A stretch of DNA of 64,000 nucleotides from Chloroflexota bacterium (GTDB lineage Bacteria > Chloroflexota > UBA11872 > UBA12225 > JAJDUF01): NCBI GenBank assembly GCA_022826725.1, contig JAJDUF010000007.1, forward strand, positions 1 to 64,000, read 5' to 3'. The translations under genes and the position numbers were made by a program. The notes below the pieces were generated by a model. The model did no database searches, was not told the origin of the DNA, and saw only the letters and a list, made by a program, of their open reading frames with translations. This document shows positions 9,393-17,936 of the stretch, in pieces. Each line of letters begins with the position of its first letter. Within the stretch, counting starts at the first letter, position 1.

Positions 9393-10406
9393 TCAGCCGG
9401 GGAGCACCGCGCCGTTGACCGATTGATCGGCGACCGAGGCTTCCAAGAATGGTCCGAAATGGCGCAGGCGGTCGTACCGAGTGGCCAGTAGATCGGTCGT
9501 CGTGAGTTGACATAAGCTATCAAGCTCGTCGGCGATGGCGCCCTTCAGCGTGGCCGCCGCCGCATCCGGGTCGCGGTGCGCGCCGCCAATCGGCTCCTTG
9601 AGGACGCGGTCGGCGACGCCCAGACGGTGTAGGTCGCGGGCCGTGAGCTTGAGCGCCGCTGCCGCTTCCGGCGCGTACTTGGCGTCTTTCCAGACGATGC
9701 TGGCGCAGGCTTCCGGTGAGGCCACGGAGTAAATGGCGTGCTCGAACATCAGCAGGCGGTCGCCGACGCCGATGGCCAGCGCGCCACCGCTGCCGCCCTC
9801 GCCAATCACCGCCACGACAATCGGGGCCTGGAGTGTTGCTAGGGTGGTAAGGTTGTCGCCGAGTGCCCAGGCTTGGCCGCGCTCCTCGGCGGGTAATGAG
9901 GCCTGCGCCGCCGGAGTATCGAGCAGACACACCAGGGGCACATCGAATTTCTCGGCTTGCAGCATGAGGCGCCGGGCTTTCCGGTAGCCCTCGGGGTGGG
10001 GCATCCCGTAGTTGCGGGTCACGTTCTCGCGCGTATCGTGGCCTTTGCGATGGCCGAGCACCATCACCACGCGGTCATCGAGGCGCGCCAGTCCGCCCAT
10101 GATGGCCGGGTCGTCGGCGTACAAACGGTCACCGGCGAACTCGACGAACTCGCCGCAGATGGCGCTCACGAGGTCGTCCGCGTGGGGGCGTTCGGGATGC
10201 CGGGCCACCTGGACCGTCTGCCAGGGGGTTAGCTCCGCGTAGAGCGCCTCCAAGCGCTCCAACAGGGCGAGCCTGGCTCCCTCGACGTTCTCCTGCGCCG
10301 CGGGCGACGGCTCTTTCGCGGCCTGCTCTTCGAGCGTAGTCAACTCCTTCGCCAGCGGAGCGAGCGACTGCTCGAAATCGAGGGCCTTGACCTCGGTGAT
10401 TGCCAC
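9393..10406 (-). CDS. accA: acetyl-CoA carboxylase carboxyltransferase subunit alpha
   Basis: The 337-residue protein carries the AccA carboxyltransferase core: VQVARHPERPHADD, FGDR-like FAGDRLYADDPAIMGG, the MVLGHRKGHDT loop, RNYGMPHPEGYRKA, and GEGGSGGALAIGVGDRLLM. With AccD it transfers CO2 from carboxybiotin to acetyl-CoA to make malonyl-CoA. The GTG at 10406 is chosen as start because AGGAAG sits seven bases upstream; this leaves a 34-nt gap after accD instead of an overlap. The biotin carboxylase and BCCP genes are not in the window. Confidence 0.93.
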   Translation of the reverse strand: MAITEVKALDFEQSLAPLAKELTTLEEQAAKEPSPAAQENVEGARLALLERLEALYAELTPWQTVQVARHPERPHADDLVSAICGEFVEFAGDRLYADDPAIMGGLARLDDRVVMVLGHRKGHDTRENVTRNYGMPHPEGYRKARRLMLQAEKFDVPLVCLLDTPAAQASLPAEERGQAWALGDNLTTLATLQAPIVVAVIGEGGSGGALAIGVGDRLLMFEHAIYSVASPEACASIVWKDAKYAPEAAAALKLTARDLHRLGVADRVLKEPIGGAHRDPDAAAATLKGAIADELDSLCQLTTTDLLATRYDRLRHFGPFLEASVADQSVNGAVLPG

Positions 10407-10440
10407 GTCGTCTTCCTGTCTCAAGGTCTCCGGTGGGTTG

Positions 10441-11538
10441 CTACGAGTTGGCGAGTATTGTCGTGGTGTCGGTGCCGGCGGTGGCGGCTGCGGCTGCCCG
10501 CGCATCCAAGTAGAGACGCAGGACGCGGCCGAGCCGCGCTTTGAGCGCCCCGCGCGGTACGACCATATCTACCATGCCGTGAGTACGCTGGAACTCGGCC
10601 GTATCGGCGTCGGCCGGCAGCTTCTCGTGCATGATCTGCTCGATGAGCCGGGGGCCGGCAAAGCCGATCACGGCGCCCGGCTCGGCGATGATGCAGTCGG
10701 CCTGTGACGCGAAACTGGCCGTGACGCCGGCCAACGTCGGGTCGGTAAGGACGGCCAGGTAGGGCAGACGCGCCTCCGCCAACTGTGTGAGCGCGGCCGT
10801 CGTCTTGGCCATCTGGAGCAGCGCGAAGATGCCTTCATCCTGGCGGGCGCCGCCGGACGCGGCAACGACGACGAGCGGTTGGCGGAAGTAACAGGCCAAC
10901 TCGGCCGCGCGGGCGATCTTTTCCCCGACGACGGCGCCCATAGTGGCGGCAAAGAAGTAGGGGTCCATCACGGCCAACACCACGGGGATGCTATCAATGG
11001 TGGCGGTGCCATAGACGGCGGCTTCACGCAACAGTGGCGCCGCACCGGGCTTGGTCATCCTGCCGTCTATCTCCGGCGGCAATTCGGCGCCGTGTTGGCG
11101 GTAGAGGGTGATCTTGAGGGTCGGAGAGACTTCCTGTTCGCCGACCTCTTGCAGGAAGCCGGCGGTGCGTTGGCGATGAGCCGCGATCTCCTCATCGAGC
11201 TTGGCCGCGTAGGACTCGCGCCCGGGGCGCACGAAACCGATAGGATCGGCCGCGGTGAGGTCGGCGTCGAACTCGCGCCAGGTGCCGGGGTCGGTGAGCT
11301 GGGCGAGGCGCTCCGGGGCGGTCAGACGGCCGTGGTGGCCACACTTGGGGCAGACTTGCAGGTTGCCGTGCAACTCGCGCGCGTACACGATTTCGCGGCA
11401 CTGGGGGCAGCGTTCCCACAGGTCATCCTGGACCACCGGTTCGGTGGTAGCACGCGGGAGATCATCGGCGTCGGCCGGTTGTGTTTCCGGCGGCTCGGAT
11501 GGCCGGCGCAGGGCGTGGCGGCGGAACCAACCTTTCAT
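10441..11538 (-). CDS. accD: acetyl-CoA carboxylase carboxyltransferase subunit beta
   Basis: The 365-residue protein starts MKGWFRRHA and has the AccD zinc ribbon CPQC...CPKCGHHGR near residues 37-60. The carboxyltransferase core follows, with PFFAATMG-like YFFAATMGAVVGEKI, ASGGARQDEGIFALLQMAKT and the FAGPRLIEQ loop. It forms the alpha2beta2 carboxyltransferase with AccA, encoded immediately downstream. An in-frame TTG four codons earlier is possible, but the ATG at 11538 gives the usual family N-terminus. The AccA/AccD order on one transcript is as in many Firmicutes and Chloroflexota. Confidence 0.94.
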   Translation of the reverse strand: MKGWFRRHALRRPSEPPETQPADADDLPRATTEPVVQDDLWERCPQCREIVYARELHGNLQVCPKCGHHGRLTAPERLAQLTDPGTWREFDADLTAADPIGFVRPGRESYAAKLDEEIAAHRQRTAGFLQEVGEQEVSPTLKITLYRQHGAELPPEIDGRMTKPGAAPLLREAAVYGTATIDSIPVVLAVMDPYFFAATMGAVVGEKIARAAELACYFRQPLVVVAASGGARQDEGIFALLQMAKTTAALTQLAEARLPYLAVLTDPTLAGVTASFASQADCIIAEPGAVIGFAGPRLIEQIMHEKLPADADTAEFQRTHGMVDMVVPRGALKARLGRVLRLYLDARAAAAATAGTDTTTILANS

Positions 11539-11701
11539 GGGGCTATCCAACTACCGGATACCGACGAGCGACAACCGCGCGGCAGGAACGCTCGTGCTCC
11601 ATTATCCTGCTCCACCGGCTTTCCGCGGCTTGCGCGACTGCACAGAGACCGAGAGGCAACTCTAAGATGCATTAGGATAGCAAAAACGGTTACGGGGGCG
11701 G

Positions 11702-11710
11702 ATTATACCA
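11702..11710 (-). promoter_or_regulatory. candidate extended -10 promoter of accD-accA
   Basis: On the minus strand TGG-TATAAT is a consensus extended -10 element about 165 nt before accD. No convincing -35 is seen. The leader would contain no gene. Confidence 0.45.
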
Positions 11711-11764
11711 CAGTGACTCCCTTTCTCACCCCGGCCAAGGGTAGGTTTTTCGGCAAGCGGGGGT

Positions 11765-11798
11765 GGACCTCACCCCCGGCCCCTTCCTTCCAGGGAAG
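11765..11798. repeat. CCCCGGCCCCTTCC dyad repeat (family B)
   Basis: ACCTCACCCCCGGCCCCTTCC followed by CAGGGAAG is a shortened copy of the family B intergenic dyad seen also near 17877, 20855, 21797, 26461, 43635, 54274 and 63345. The gap between accD and the RodZ-like gene (11539-12075) otherwise holds only repeats and the accD promoter. Confidence 0.7.
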
Positions 11799-11828
11799 TT
11801 GACAACTTAATCGGGTCGTGGGATGTAG

Positions 11829-12043
11829 CCCCCCTATGGTCCCCTGACAGGGGTGGGCATTTACATGGATGGACAGGATTGACAGGATGAGAGTTTGCGT
11901 CGGGGCGGAGGTGGGCAGCTCCGTACCGAAAAACCTCCAGTTGTGTGGGTGAGCGGCCGCCCTATGCTCCCCCCGCACTGCGGGGGGACGGGCGCAACAT
12001 GTTGCGCCCCTACGGCTTGACTCGTACCTACCCCAGTCAGCCT
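11829..12043. repeat. composite intergenic repeat, copy 1
   Basis: A family A variant (CCCCCCTATGGTCCCC) leads into ATTTACATGGATGGACAGG, then a GC-rich stretch with CTCCGTACCGAAAAACCTCC, then a full family A palindrome, then GGGCGCAACATGTTGCGCCC (itself a perfect palindrome) and ACCTACCCCAGTCAGC. The same blocks recur in the same order at 37808-38004 with few changes. Confidence 0.85.
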
Positions 12044-12075
12044 ATGGCCCCCTCGCTGCGGCGGGGGACGGGGGG

Positions 12076-12978
12076 CTAGTCCTGGGCGGCCGCTAGGAAC
12101 GTGCGCTCGATGACCTCGTCCTGCGTGCCAAGCGGCCCAAGGTCCTGACCGTTGACCGAGACCGATAGGGCACGCGCGTTGCCGGAGCGGATATGGATGG
12201 ACTGCTGGCCGGACCACAGCGCGCGCTCCCCGACGGCGAGCAGACCTTCTTGAGCCAACTGGCCGTCAATCGTCACCCGGATCCACACCCCCTCCGTTGC
12301 CTCGGCACGCACGACGATGCCGGGGCCGGCGGCCGCTGCCGAACTGCCGAGGGTGGTCGGCGTCGCGCCCGATCCCACGCCGGGCAGTATGGCCAGTGAT
12401 GAGCCGTGCTGAAGCCAGGAGGGATTAATCAGCAGCAGCACGATGAGCGTGCCGAGGCCGAGTGCTGCGCCGATGCCGGCCAGCCTGAGCCAGGAAAGCC
12501 GGGGGGATCGTCTTCCCGCGCGGACGACGCGGTGTGGTGCTCGTGGTCGGCGCTGCCGCTCGTACAGCGCCACCAGAGCGTCGGGGTCGAGCGACGCTTG
12601 CTCGGTATGGCTGCGTGACCGCGGATCACGGGTGGACTGCTGGGTTGCTAGGTAACGCGCGTAGCTCTGCACAAATGCCCGGGCGTGGGGAGATGAAGGG
12701 AGTAGCCCGTAGTCGTCGTCCTCGATGGCCTCGAGGTAGGCGGTCCGGATGCGGGTAGCCGCGGCGACTTGCGCGAGGGTGAGCCGCTGCGCCAGGCGGG
12801 CGCGGCGGAGGCTGTGGCCGGGGGAGGCCGCATTGCCGGGGGCGGCGCGTTCGCCGGTGGTAGCTCGGTCGTCAATCCGGACCTGGACCGGTGCTTGGCG
12901 GCGATTGGGTGCCGGTGTGGCGCTGTGCCCGGCAGACCCGTTCCGGCCGGCGGGGGCAGTGGTACCCACGTTATCCAT
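12076..12978 (-). CDS. RodZ-like HTH membrane protein
   Basis: The 300-residue protein has a RodZ-type XRE helix-turn-helix (LRRARLAQRLTLAQVAAATR...YLEAIEDDDY) in the first 100 residues. An Arg-rich linker, one membrane helix (AGIGAALGLGTLIVLLLI) and a C-terminal DUF4115-like beta domain (VWIRVTIDGQLAQEG) follow. RodZ links MreB to the cell-wall machinery; without nearby mreB or rodA that role is unproven here. The ATG at 12978 overlaps the stop of the upstream SPFH gene by 8 nt, indicating translational coupling. The open frame extends 11 codons further upstream, but those lie wholly inside the SPFH gene. Confidence 0.82.
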   Translation of the reverse strand: MDNVGTTAPAGRNGSAGHSATPAPNRRQAPVQVRIDDRATTGERAAPGNAASPGHSLRRARLAQRLTLAQVAAATRIRTAYLEAIEDDDYGLLPSSPHARAFVQSYARYLATQQSTRDPRSRSHTEQASLDPDALVALYERQRRPRAPHRVVRAGRRSPRLSWLRLAGIGAALGLGTLIVLLLINPSWLQHGSSLAILPGVGSGATPTTLGSSAAAAGPGIVVRAEATEGVWIRVTIDGQLAQEGLLAVGERALWSGQQSIHIRSGNARALSVSVNGQDLGPLGTQDEVIERTFLAAAQD

Positions 12979-14587
12979 CGCCCAACGTCGCTTCGACAAA
13001 GCGAAAATCAACGAGGGCTTCTAAGCCTATACCAGTATTCTCGGCGATGGATTCGGCGTTAACCTGTTCGGTAAAGAAGGCCACTAGAATGTCCGCCATG
13101 TTTTCGCGCACCATCTGGTAGGTCGCGATCTGGAGCCGCGTTTGATCCTCGCCGAGCTGCGGGTTCGTCTCCATGATGGAGACGGCGGTAGCTTGGAGGC
13201 GCTGGGTCAGATACTCCTGTAGCCCTTGCGATAGCCCGGCGCTCAGGTTTTCGGCGATGTTGGCTTCGCGGGAGACGAGTGCCCACTGCGCGGGATCGAC
13301 AATCCGGTACTGCACCAGGACGGCCACCAGCTCGAAGCGTGGCGGCGCGATGGGGCGCACGATGGCCTGAAGGCCGAGCGTCTGTGGGGCCAGTGAAACG
13401 GTTTCCCGGGTGCCGAAGGGGCGTGGCCAGGAGGCCTCGAAGGGCCAAGGGAGATGGAGTCCCAGTCGCTGCGTCACCTGTGCCCGTTGCGTGGACTGGA
13501 CGGGCAGGAAGCCCAGGCCGAGGCCGCGGCCAAGCTGTTCGAGTCGGTCGAGCGGCGAGCTGATGACAATGGCCTGCTGGGGCACGACAATATACGCCCC
13601 GGCCAGTAGATACACGGCGGCCAACACTACGCCGCCGATTGTGAGCGCTATTGGCAGCGCCTCCCAATGGTCGGCCGGCCGCGACTTCAGGGCATACGGC
13701 GCGACCGCTTGCCGGAGCAGCCCCCGGGTGCGGCTGACGGCCCGCATACTCCGCCGCTCGTCGAGGACGCCGCCGCGACGCTCCAGGTGGCCGAAACGCC
13801 GCTCCAGGGACTCGCTCAGGCGGGCAAGCTCCTGATAGGGGGCCGCGAGTGCGGGCAGGCCGTGGCGGTGGGCCAGTTGTAAGGCGGCTCGACTCTCGTC
13901 CGCCAGCACTCCGGCTGCGGGCAGCGGCTCGTCTTCGAGGCGGTCGAGCTGCCGCCGGAGCTGCTCCAGCTGCGCCTGGCTAGCGGTGACAAAGGCGTCG
14001 AGTGCGGGCAGGGGCCGGACGACGAGCGGCTGACCTTTGCCCCGTTGGGTACGGAGTAGCTGCGCGAGGTGCCCGTAGCGGCGCGCTGCGGCGCGGTGCG
14101 GCCGGGCACGATACCAGCCCCAGACGGCGGGCAGCAGCCCGACCACTAGGGCCAGCACCGGACCGCCGGGCACCAAGCCGAGCGTGCCGATGGCGGTACC
14201 GACGAGCGCGGCGAGGCCGGGCTGTATGAGGCTCCCGGCGATGGCGACGACCCCGCCGACGAAGATCGCCACGTTGATCCAGAGCAGAGTCAGCGCTACT
14301 CCGACGAGCAGCCAGAGCCAGCCACGCGCGGCAATGCGCCGGCGTTGCCCCAGCAGGTAGCGCGTGAGCCGTTGCTCGGCCGACCGGAGCGCCTGCTCCA
14401 GGTCGTCGCGCGCCGTCGCTTGGCCCGGCTCCGCGGTCGAATGAGTGGGAGCGTAGGCGACCCGTTGCAGCGGCACGCCTTGCCGGGCGGCTTCCAGCGC
14501 TTCCGTTGCGGCACGCCAATCTACGACCGCCAGCTCACCGTCCCGCAGGGGGTGAGGTACAACGTAGAACTCCAGTGTTGCGGGCAT
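12971..14587 (-). CDS. HflK-like SPFH membrane protein with N-terminal extra module
   Basis: The 538-residue protein has two parts. Residues 1-80 form a soluble start (MPATLEFYVVPHPLRDGELA), followed by a hydrophobic block at about 90-165 with two to three membrane helices and a Leu/Arg/Gln-rich helical stretch to about 300. The rest looks like HflK/SPFH: one membrane helix (IGGVVLAAVYLLAGAYIVV), PQQAIVISS, HLPWPFE, a VLVQYRIVDP strand and the helical AREANIAENLSAGL tail. HflK normally forms cage complexes around FtsH. Here no hflC neighbour exists; it is fourth in a five-gene operon and coupled to the RodZ-like gene. Confidence 0.72.
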   Translation of the reverse strand: MPATLEFYVVPHPLRDGELAVVDWRAATEALEAARQGVPLQRVAYAPTHSTAEPGQATARDDLEQALRSAEQRLTRYLLGQRRRIAARGWLWLLVGVALTLLWINVAIFVGGVVAIAGSLIQPGLAALVGTAIGTLGLVPGGPVLALVVGLLPAVWGWYRARPHRAAARRYGHLAQLLRTQRGKGQPLVVRPLPALDAFVTASQAQLEQLRRQLDRLEDEPLPAAGVLADESRAALQLAHRHGLPALAAPYQELARLSESLERRFGHLERRGGVLDERRSMRAVSRTRGLLRQAVAPYALKSRPADHWEALPIALTIGGVVLAAVYLLAGAYIVVPQQAIVISSPLDRLEQLGRGLGLGFLPVQSTQRAQVTQRLGLHLPWPFEASWPRPFGTRETVSLAPQTLGLQAIVRPIAPPRFELVAVLVQYRIVDPAQWALVSREANIAENLSAGLSQGLQEYLTQRLQATAVSIMETNPQLGEDQTRLQIATYQMVRENMADILVAFFTEQVNAESIAENTGIGLEALVDFRFVEATLGDG

Positions 14588-14635
14588 TGTCGTGGTCCGT
14601 GGTCCGTAGCTATCTCACCGCTCACTAGCCACTGC

Positions 14636-15670
14636 TTACGCTGGCTCCGCGACTAGGCCGAGGGCATGAACGAGCGCCCCTTCGACCGCGGCGAGCAGGG
14701 CGCCGACGCGCGCGGCCACAGGCCGGCCGCCGAAGACCTGAACGGCCAGCCCGTCGGCACCGTAGTGGTGCAGCGCCGCTTCCGTTCGCACCGGTACGCC
14801 GAGCCGCCGCACGCTGGCTACGGGTATGTACCGCCCCTCGGCGACCTCGATCATGGTCTTGGCGCCACCGGCCCGGCGGACCCGGCCGGCATACGGCTCA
14901 CCAAGGACAGGGTACCCCATCCGCCGGACGTATTGCTGGATGGCTGCGCCCATGGCGTTACGTGGCTGCTCGGTCAACCACCGTTCGCCGAACAGCAACC
15001 GGCGGCGCCAGTTGCGGCGCGGCAGCGAGGGGGCGAGCGTAGAGAGGCGGTCGTGGTGCTCGTCCGGCAGGGCGTAGGATTCGACCAAACGCAGCCCGGC
15101 CCCGGCCAGAGCGTCTGCGGCGGGCACGGTCGTCCAGTCTTCGAGCGTGAGGACGAGGGTCGGCCGAAACGCGGCAACGGCCTGCTCCCACGCGCGGGCG
15201 GCGGGTGTCGGCAGCCACCAGGCCGGCCAGCTTGCGAAGCTGTCGGCGTCCTCGTCCGGCCCGGCCGTGACCGATACGGCGGTGGCCGGGTTTGCCGGAA
15301 TGCGGGTGATCCAGGGCTGTGGGTGCGGGAACCGCGCCGGTTGGTCGAGGATAGTGGGGTGCGGGAATGCGGCAGTCAGCAGCGCCCGTTCCAGTACCGC
15401 CTCGCGGAACTGGCTCACGCGAGTCGCGGTCAGCCCCTCGGTCATCAAGTGCAGCGCGGCGGCCCCGGCGCTGGCCGCTTCCGCCGAGGGCTGCGCTCCG
15501 GCGGCGACGACTTCGATCCAGATGCGGGTGCTTGCGTCGGGGTTGCCGGCGGTGAGCATGGTTGGCCCGTCGTCAGCGGGAACGGTCAAGGATAGGCTCT
15601 CCGGCTGGAGCGCGGCGTGTGTGCGGACCGCACGCTCCCAGGCCATGCCGCCGGCTGCGCTGGCCGCCAC
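14636..15670 (-). CDS. unrecognised operon protein (third gene)
   Basis: I do not recognise this 344-residue protein. It has no clear membrane helix, is rich in Ala, Arg and Trp, and holds a central basic segment (RRNWRRRLLFGERWL) and an Ile/Val-rich C-terminal part (MIEVAEGRYIPVASVRRLGVPV). The GTG at 15670 has no ribosome site. The frame continues upstream as IDLFDGPITAAVAAS to an ATA at 15703 that sits six bases after GGAGG, so the true start may be ATA, overlapping the preceding stop by 14 nt. It lies third in the five-gene membrane operon, 48 nt before the SPFH gene. Confidence 0.7.
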   Translation of the reverse strand: MAASAAGGMAWERAVRTHAALQPESLSLTVPADDGPTMLTAGNPDASTRIWIEVVAAGAQPSAEAASAGAAALHLMTEGLTATRVSQFREAVLERALLTAAFPHPTILDQPARFPHPQPWITRIPANPATAVSVTAGPDEDADSFASWPAWWLPTPAARAWEQAVAAFRPTLVLTLEDWTTVPAADALAGAGLRLVESYALPDEHHDRLSTLAPSLPRRNWRRRLLFGERWLTEQPRNAMGAAIQQYVRRMGYPVLGEPYAGRVRRAGGAKTMIEVAEGRYIPVASVRRLGVPVRTEAALHHYGADGLAVQVFGGRPVAARVGALLAAVEGALVHALGLVAEPA

Positions 15671-15689
15671 TGCTGCGGTGATGGGACCA

Positions 15690-16529
15690 TCAAAGAGGTC
15701 TATGGTCGTCCTCCGGTCCTACCGCTGGCATTGCGGTCGCTTCAGGCGGCGGTGGCGGTGTGTCCGACTCGGATGCCGTTGCTGATGCTGAGGTCAGCTC
15801 GATCTCGAACCAATGCCGCGTCTCCTCCGGCATGGTGACGGTGTTGACTTGCGCCGCGGCCAAACGCGCGGCGTAGAACGGTCGCAGGTCGGCGAGGTCG
15901 GCGCGGGCGCAGTGACGCCAGAGGGCAAGGAGCGCCGCGGTGTCGTCGTCGGCTTCCGTGCAGCGGGCCGCCAGGTCCGCGAGGCCGCGATGGGGAACCT
16001 GCCGTAGCTCCGGCGTGCCGGCGAGGTCGGCCGCTCGCTCGCTCCGCCCGACAAACGACCCTAACGTCTCCTGCAAAGCAGCGGCCCACCGCCGCTGGGC
16101 GCGACCGTACCAGGCACGCATGAGCGGTACGCCGATAGCCAGCCACAGGCCACCGATGGTTGCTAAAGGATTACCGCCGCTGCCGAGCACGACGGTCCAG
16201 CCCCAGATGGCGATAGCCACCGTCAGCAAGCGCTGGCGCGTCCGGGCGGCACTGTCCGCCGGCGGCCGCGGCCCGGCCGCTTGACCGGCAGCGGTTGGCG
16301 TTGCTGCGGCGCTGGCGGCAGCTTGGCTCAAGACGCGAGCTACCGCTTGTTGCAGGGTGCCGTCATCGTCGAGGGGGGCGGCGACATAGAGATCGAGGCG
16401 GAGGGGCGCGGCCGTTGCCGTCCACCACCAGGCTAAACCGGCCAACTCCCGGCGTGTCGTGGGCGGTAGGCCGATGGCCCACCGTCCTCGACCGGGCAGC
16501 GGTGCAGCGTAGGCTCGGATGCTCGCCAT
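15690..16529 (-). CDS. unrecognised two-helix membrane protein (second gene)
   Basis: This 279-residue protein is unrecognised. It begins MASIRAYAAPLPGRGRWAIG, has an N-terminal domain of about 110 residues, then a membrane hairpin at about 118-158 (LLTVAIAIWGWTVVLGS and IGGLWLAIGVPLM), then an Arg/Ala/Leu helical cytoplasmic part and a Pro/Glu-rich tail. The layout matches the gene before it (16621-17334) and the first 300 residues of the SPFH protein. The three may be paralogs, although direct identity is low by eye. Confidence 0.7.
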   Translation of the reverse strand: MASIRAYAAPLPGRGRWAIGLPPTTRRELAGLAWWWTATAAPLRLDLYVAAPLDDDGTLQQAVARVLSQAAASAAATPTAAGQAAGPRPPADSAARTRQRLLTVAIAIWGWTVVLGSGGNPLATIGGLWLAIGVPLMRAWYGRAQRRWAAALQETLGSFVGRSERAADLAGTPELRQVPHRGLADLAARCTEADDDTAALLALWRHCARADLADLRPFYAARLAAAQVNTVTMPEETRHWFEIELTSASATASESDTPPPPPEATAMPAVGPEDDHRPL

Positions 16530-16620
16530 GTTACCGGTGCCGACAGCTTGTTTCCGTCACTCCCGCGCTGGACGGCCCTTTCTCGACGTGCCGCTCCGTC
16601 AAGACGGGTGGGCAGTCCGG

Positions 16621-17334
16621 TTACCGGGTATCGGTTGGTGGTAGTGAGACCGCGATCACGGGTGCCGGTGGCGCGCCGCCCAGAAAGCGAGCACGCCAGC
16701 GATGCCACAGGCCGGGCAAGCCCGGCGCGAGGGCCGCGCCTTGCTCCAGCCATAGACGGTAGTGGCCGTACAGTCGCGCCGGGCCGGACCAGCGGGCCTC
16801 AAGGCTGTGGCTTTCCAGCTGGTCGAGCACATCCAGGGCCGAGCCGCGCAGGCGGCCGGCGACGGTCCAGAGCGCCGCCATGCGGTCTGCGGTGGCGCGG
16901 CTGCGTCCTGGCACGACCTCGACATCGTGCAGGCGGCGCAATCGCCGCAGCAACCGGCGCGCCCGCCAGCCACGCACGAGCGGCCCCACGCCACCCGGTA
17001 GGGCCAGCAATGCGACCAGGAAGGTGAGCCAGACGAGGGACAGACCGCTGGGCAGCGCGACCAGGACTAGGAACACCAGGCTGAGGAGGCCGCCGACCGT
17101 CCACCAGAGGCGGGGCCAGAATACAGCGGCGTAGCCGCCTTCCGAGCGGATGATGTTGCCCAGAGACTCGATAAAGCGGGCCCGGAGGGCCGCTTGGTCC
17201 GCAGCGGTGGCCTCGGCTGGGCCGTAGAGGGCAAGGGTCACCCGACCACCGCGCACCGGCAGGCGCGCCGGGTTGGCGTCCACAAAGCCCATCACGCCGT
17301 CGGGAAAGGGGAGGATGTATGCGTCAATAGCCAT
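16621..17334 (-). CDS. unrecognised two-helix membrane protein (first gene)
   Basis: The 237-residue protein opens the operon. It starts MAIDAYILPFPDGVMGFVDA, holds about 65 soluble residues, two adjacent membrane helices at about 70-112 (WWTVGGLLSLVFLVLVALP and LVWLTFLVALLALPG), then an Arg-dense helix (RGWRARRLLRRLRRL) and a soluble tail. The positive charge just after the helices predicts that both ends are cytoplasmic. No known family is recognised. Confidence 0.72.
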   Translation of the reverse strand: MAIDAYILPFPDGVMGFVDANPARLPVRGGRVTLALYGPAEATAADQAALRARFIESLGNIIRSEGGYAAVFWPRLWWTVGGLLSLVFLVLVALPSGLSLVWLTFLVALLALPGGVGPLVRGWRARRLLRRLRRLHDVEVVPGRSRATADRMAALWTVAGRLRGSALDVLDQLESHSLEARWSGPARLYGHYRLWLEQGAALAPGLPGLWHRWRARFLGGAPPAPVIAVSLPPTDTR

Positions 17335-17394
17335 GCGGTTGGGACCTTATAACCGACCACGCTGCATCACAGGGGCTAACAACCGTGCCCGGCC

Positions 17395-17403
17395 AGTATA
17401 GCA
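17395..17403 (-). promoter_or_regulatory. extended -10 promoter of the five-gene membrane operon
   Basis: On the minus strand TGC-TATACT is a near-consensus extended -10, about 60 nt before the first operon gene. The same nine bases occur before lepB (40060-40068) and before the small coiled-coil gene (42316-42324). Confidence 0.5.
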
Positions 17404-17513
17404 CAGGCTACCGTCGCTCCAGGGTGGGCGCTGACCAGTGGTGCGACGCGGCGGCCGACAAGGGTATCCCCTAGAGCGGATCGCCGGCTACAATTGCACT
17501 GGGAACAATCGCC

Positions 17514-17861
17514 ATGAGCACATTATCTCTGACGCACAGTGTCGTAGACGCTATGGTGGCTGACCTTGAGGCCGCCGATTGGCAGTACGACCCGGAAGCG
17601 GATGACATGGACATTATTCTGCCGAATGTTGTCAATCGTGCTGCGGAGTGGCTGGACATTGAAGGCGACTACTTTGTGCGGATTGATCCGGAGCGCAGGG
17701 AGCCGTTGAGCATTGTCATTATCGCGTTCACCGTCTGGCTGGCGGAGAAGAAGGGGCGCGATCTTCCCTCTCCGAGAGCGCCCATTGATTACGCTGCGGC
17801 GCGGCAGGCTATCGCGCAGACGCTGCGAGCGAGCGAGACCCTCGCCGCCGTCGTCGGCTAG
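17514..17861 (+). CDS. small acidic protein, possibly DUF2283-like
   Basis: The 115-residue protein is acidic and soluble. The segment WQYDPEADDMDIILPNVV followed by DYFVRIDPERREPLSIVI resembles the short beta pattern of DUF2283 proteins, but the match is by eye only. It is divergent from the membrane operon and 17 nt downstream of a TACAAT. It probably is a real gene, as the frame has normal codon bias and an ATG start. Confidence 0.6.
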   Translation: MSTLSLTHSVVDAMVADLEAADWQYDPEADDMDIILPNVVNRAAEWLDIEGDYFVRIDPERREPLSIVIIAFTVWLAEKKGRDLPSPRAPIDYAAARQAIAQTLRASETLAAVVG

Positions 17862-17876
17862 GTCTCAGCCCCGGTT

Positions 17877-17936
17877 GCCCTCACCCCGGCCCTCTCCCAG
17901 GGGGAGAGGGGGGTGGATTCCCGCGCAAGCGGAAAT
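17877..17936. repeat. family B dyad plus CCCGCG dyad
   Basis: CCCTCACCCCGGCCCTCTCC with GGGGGAGAGGG forms one dyad. GGATTCCCGCGCAAGCGG follows, a diverged copy of the GATTCCCGC...GCGGGAATG repeat. Confidence 0.65.
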
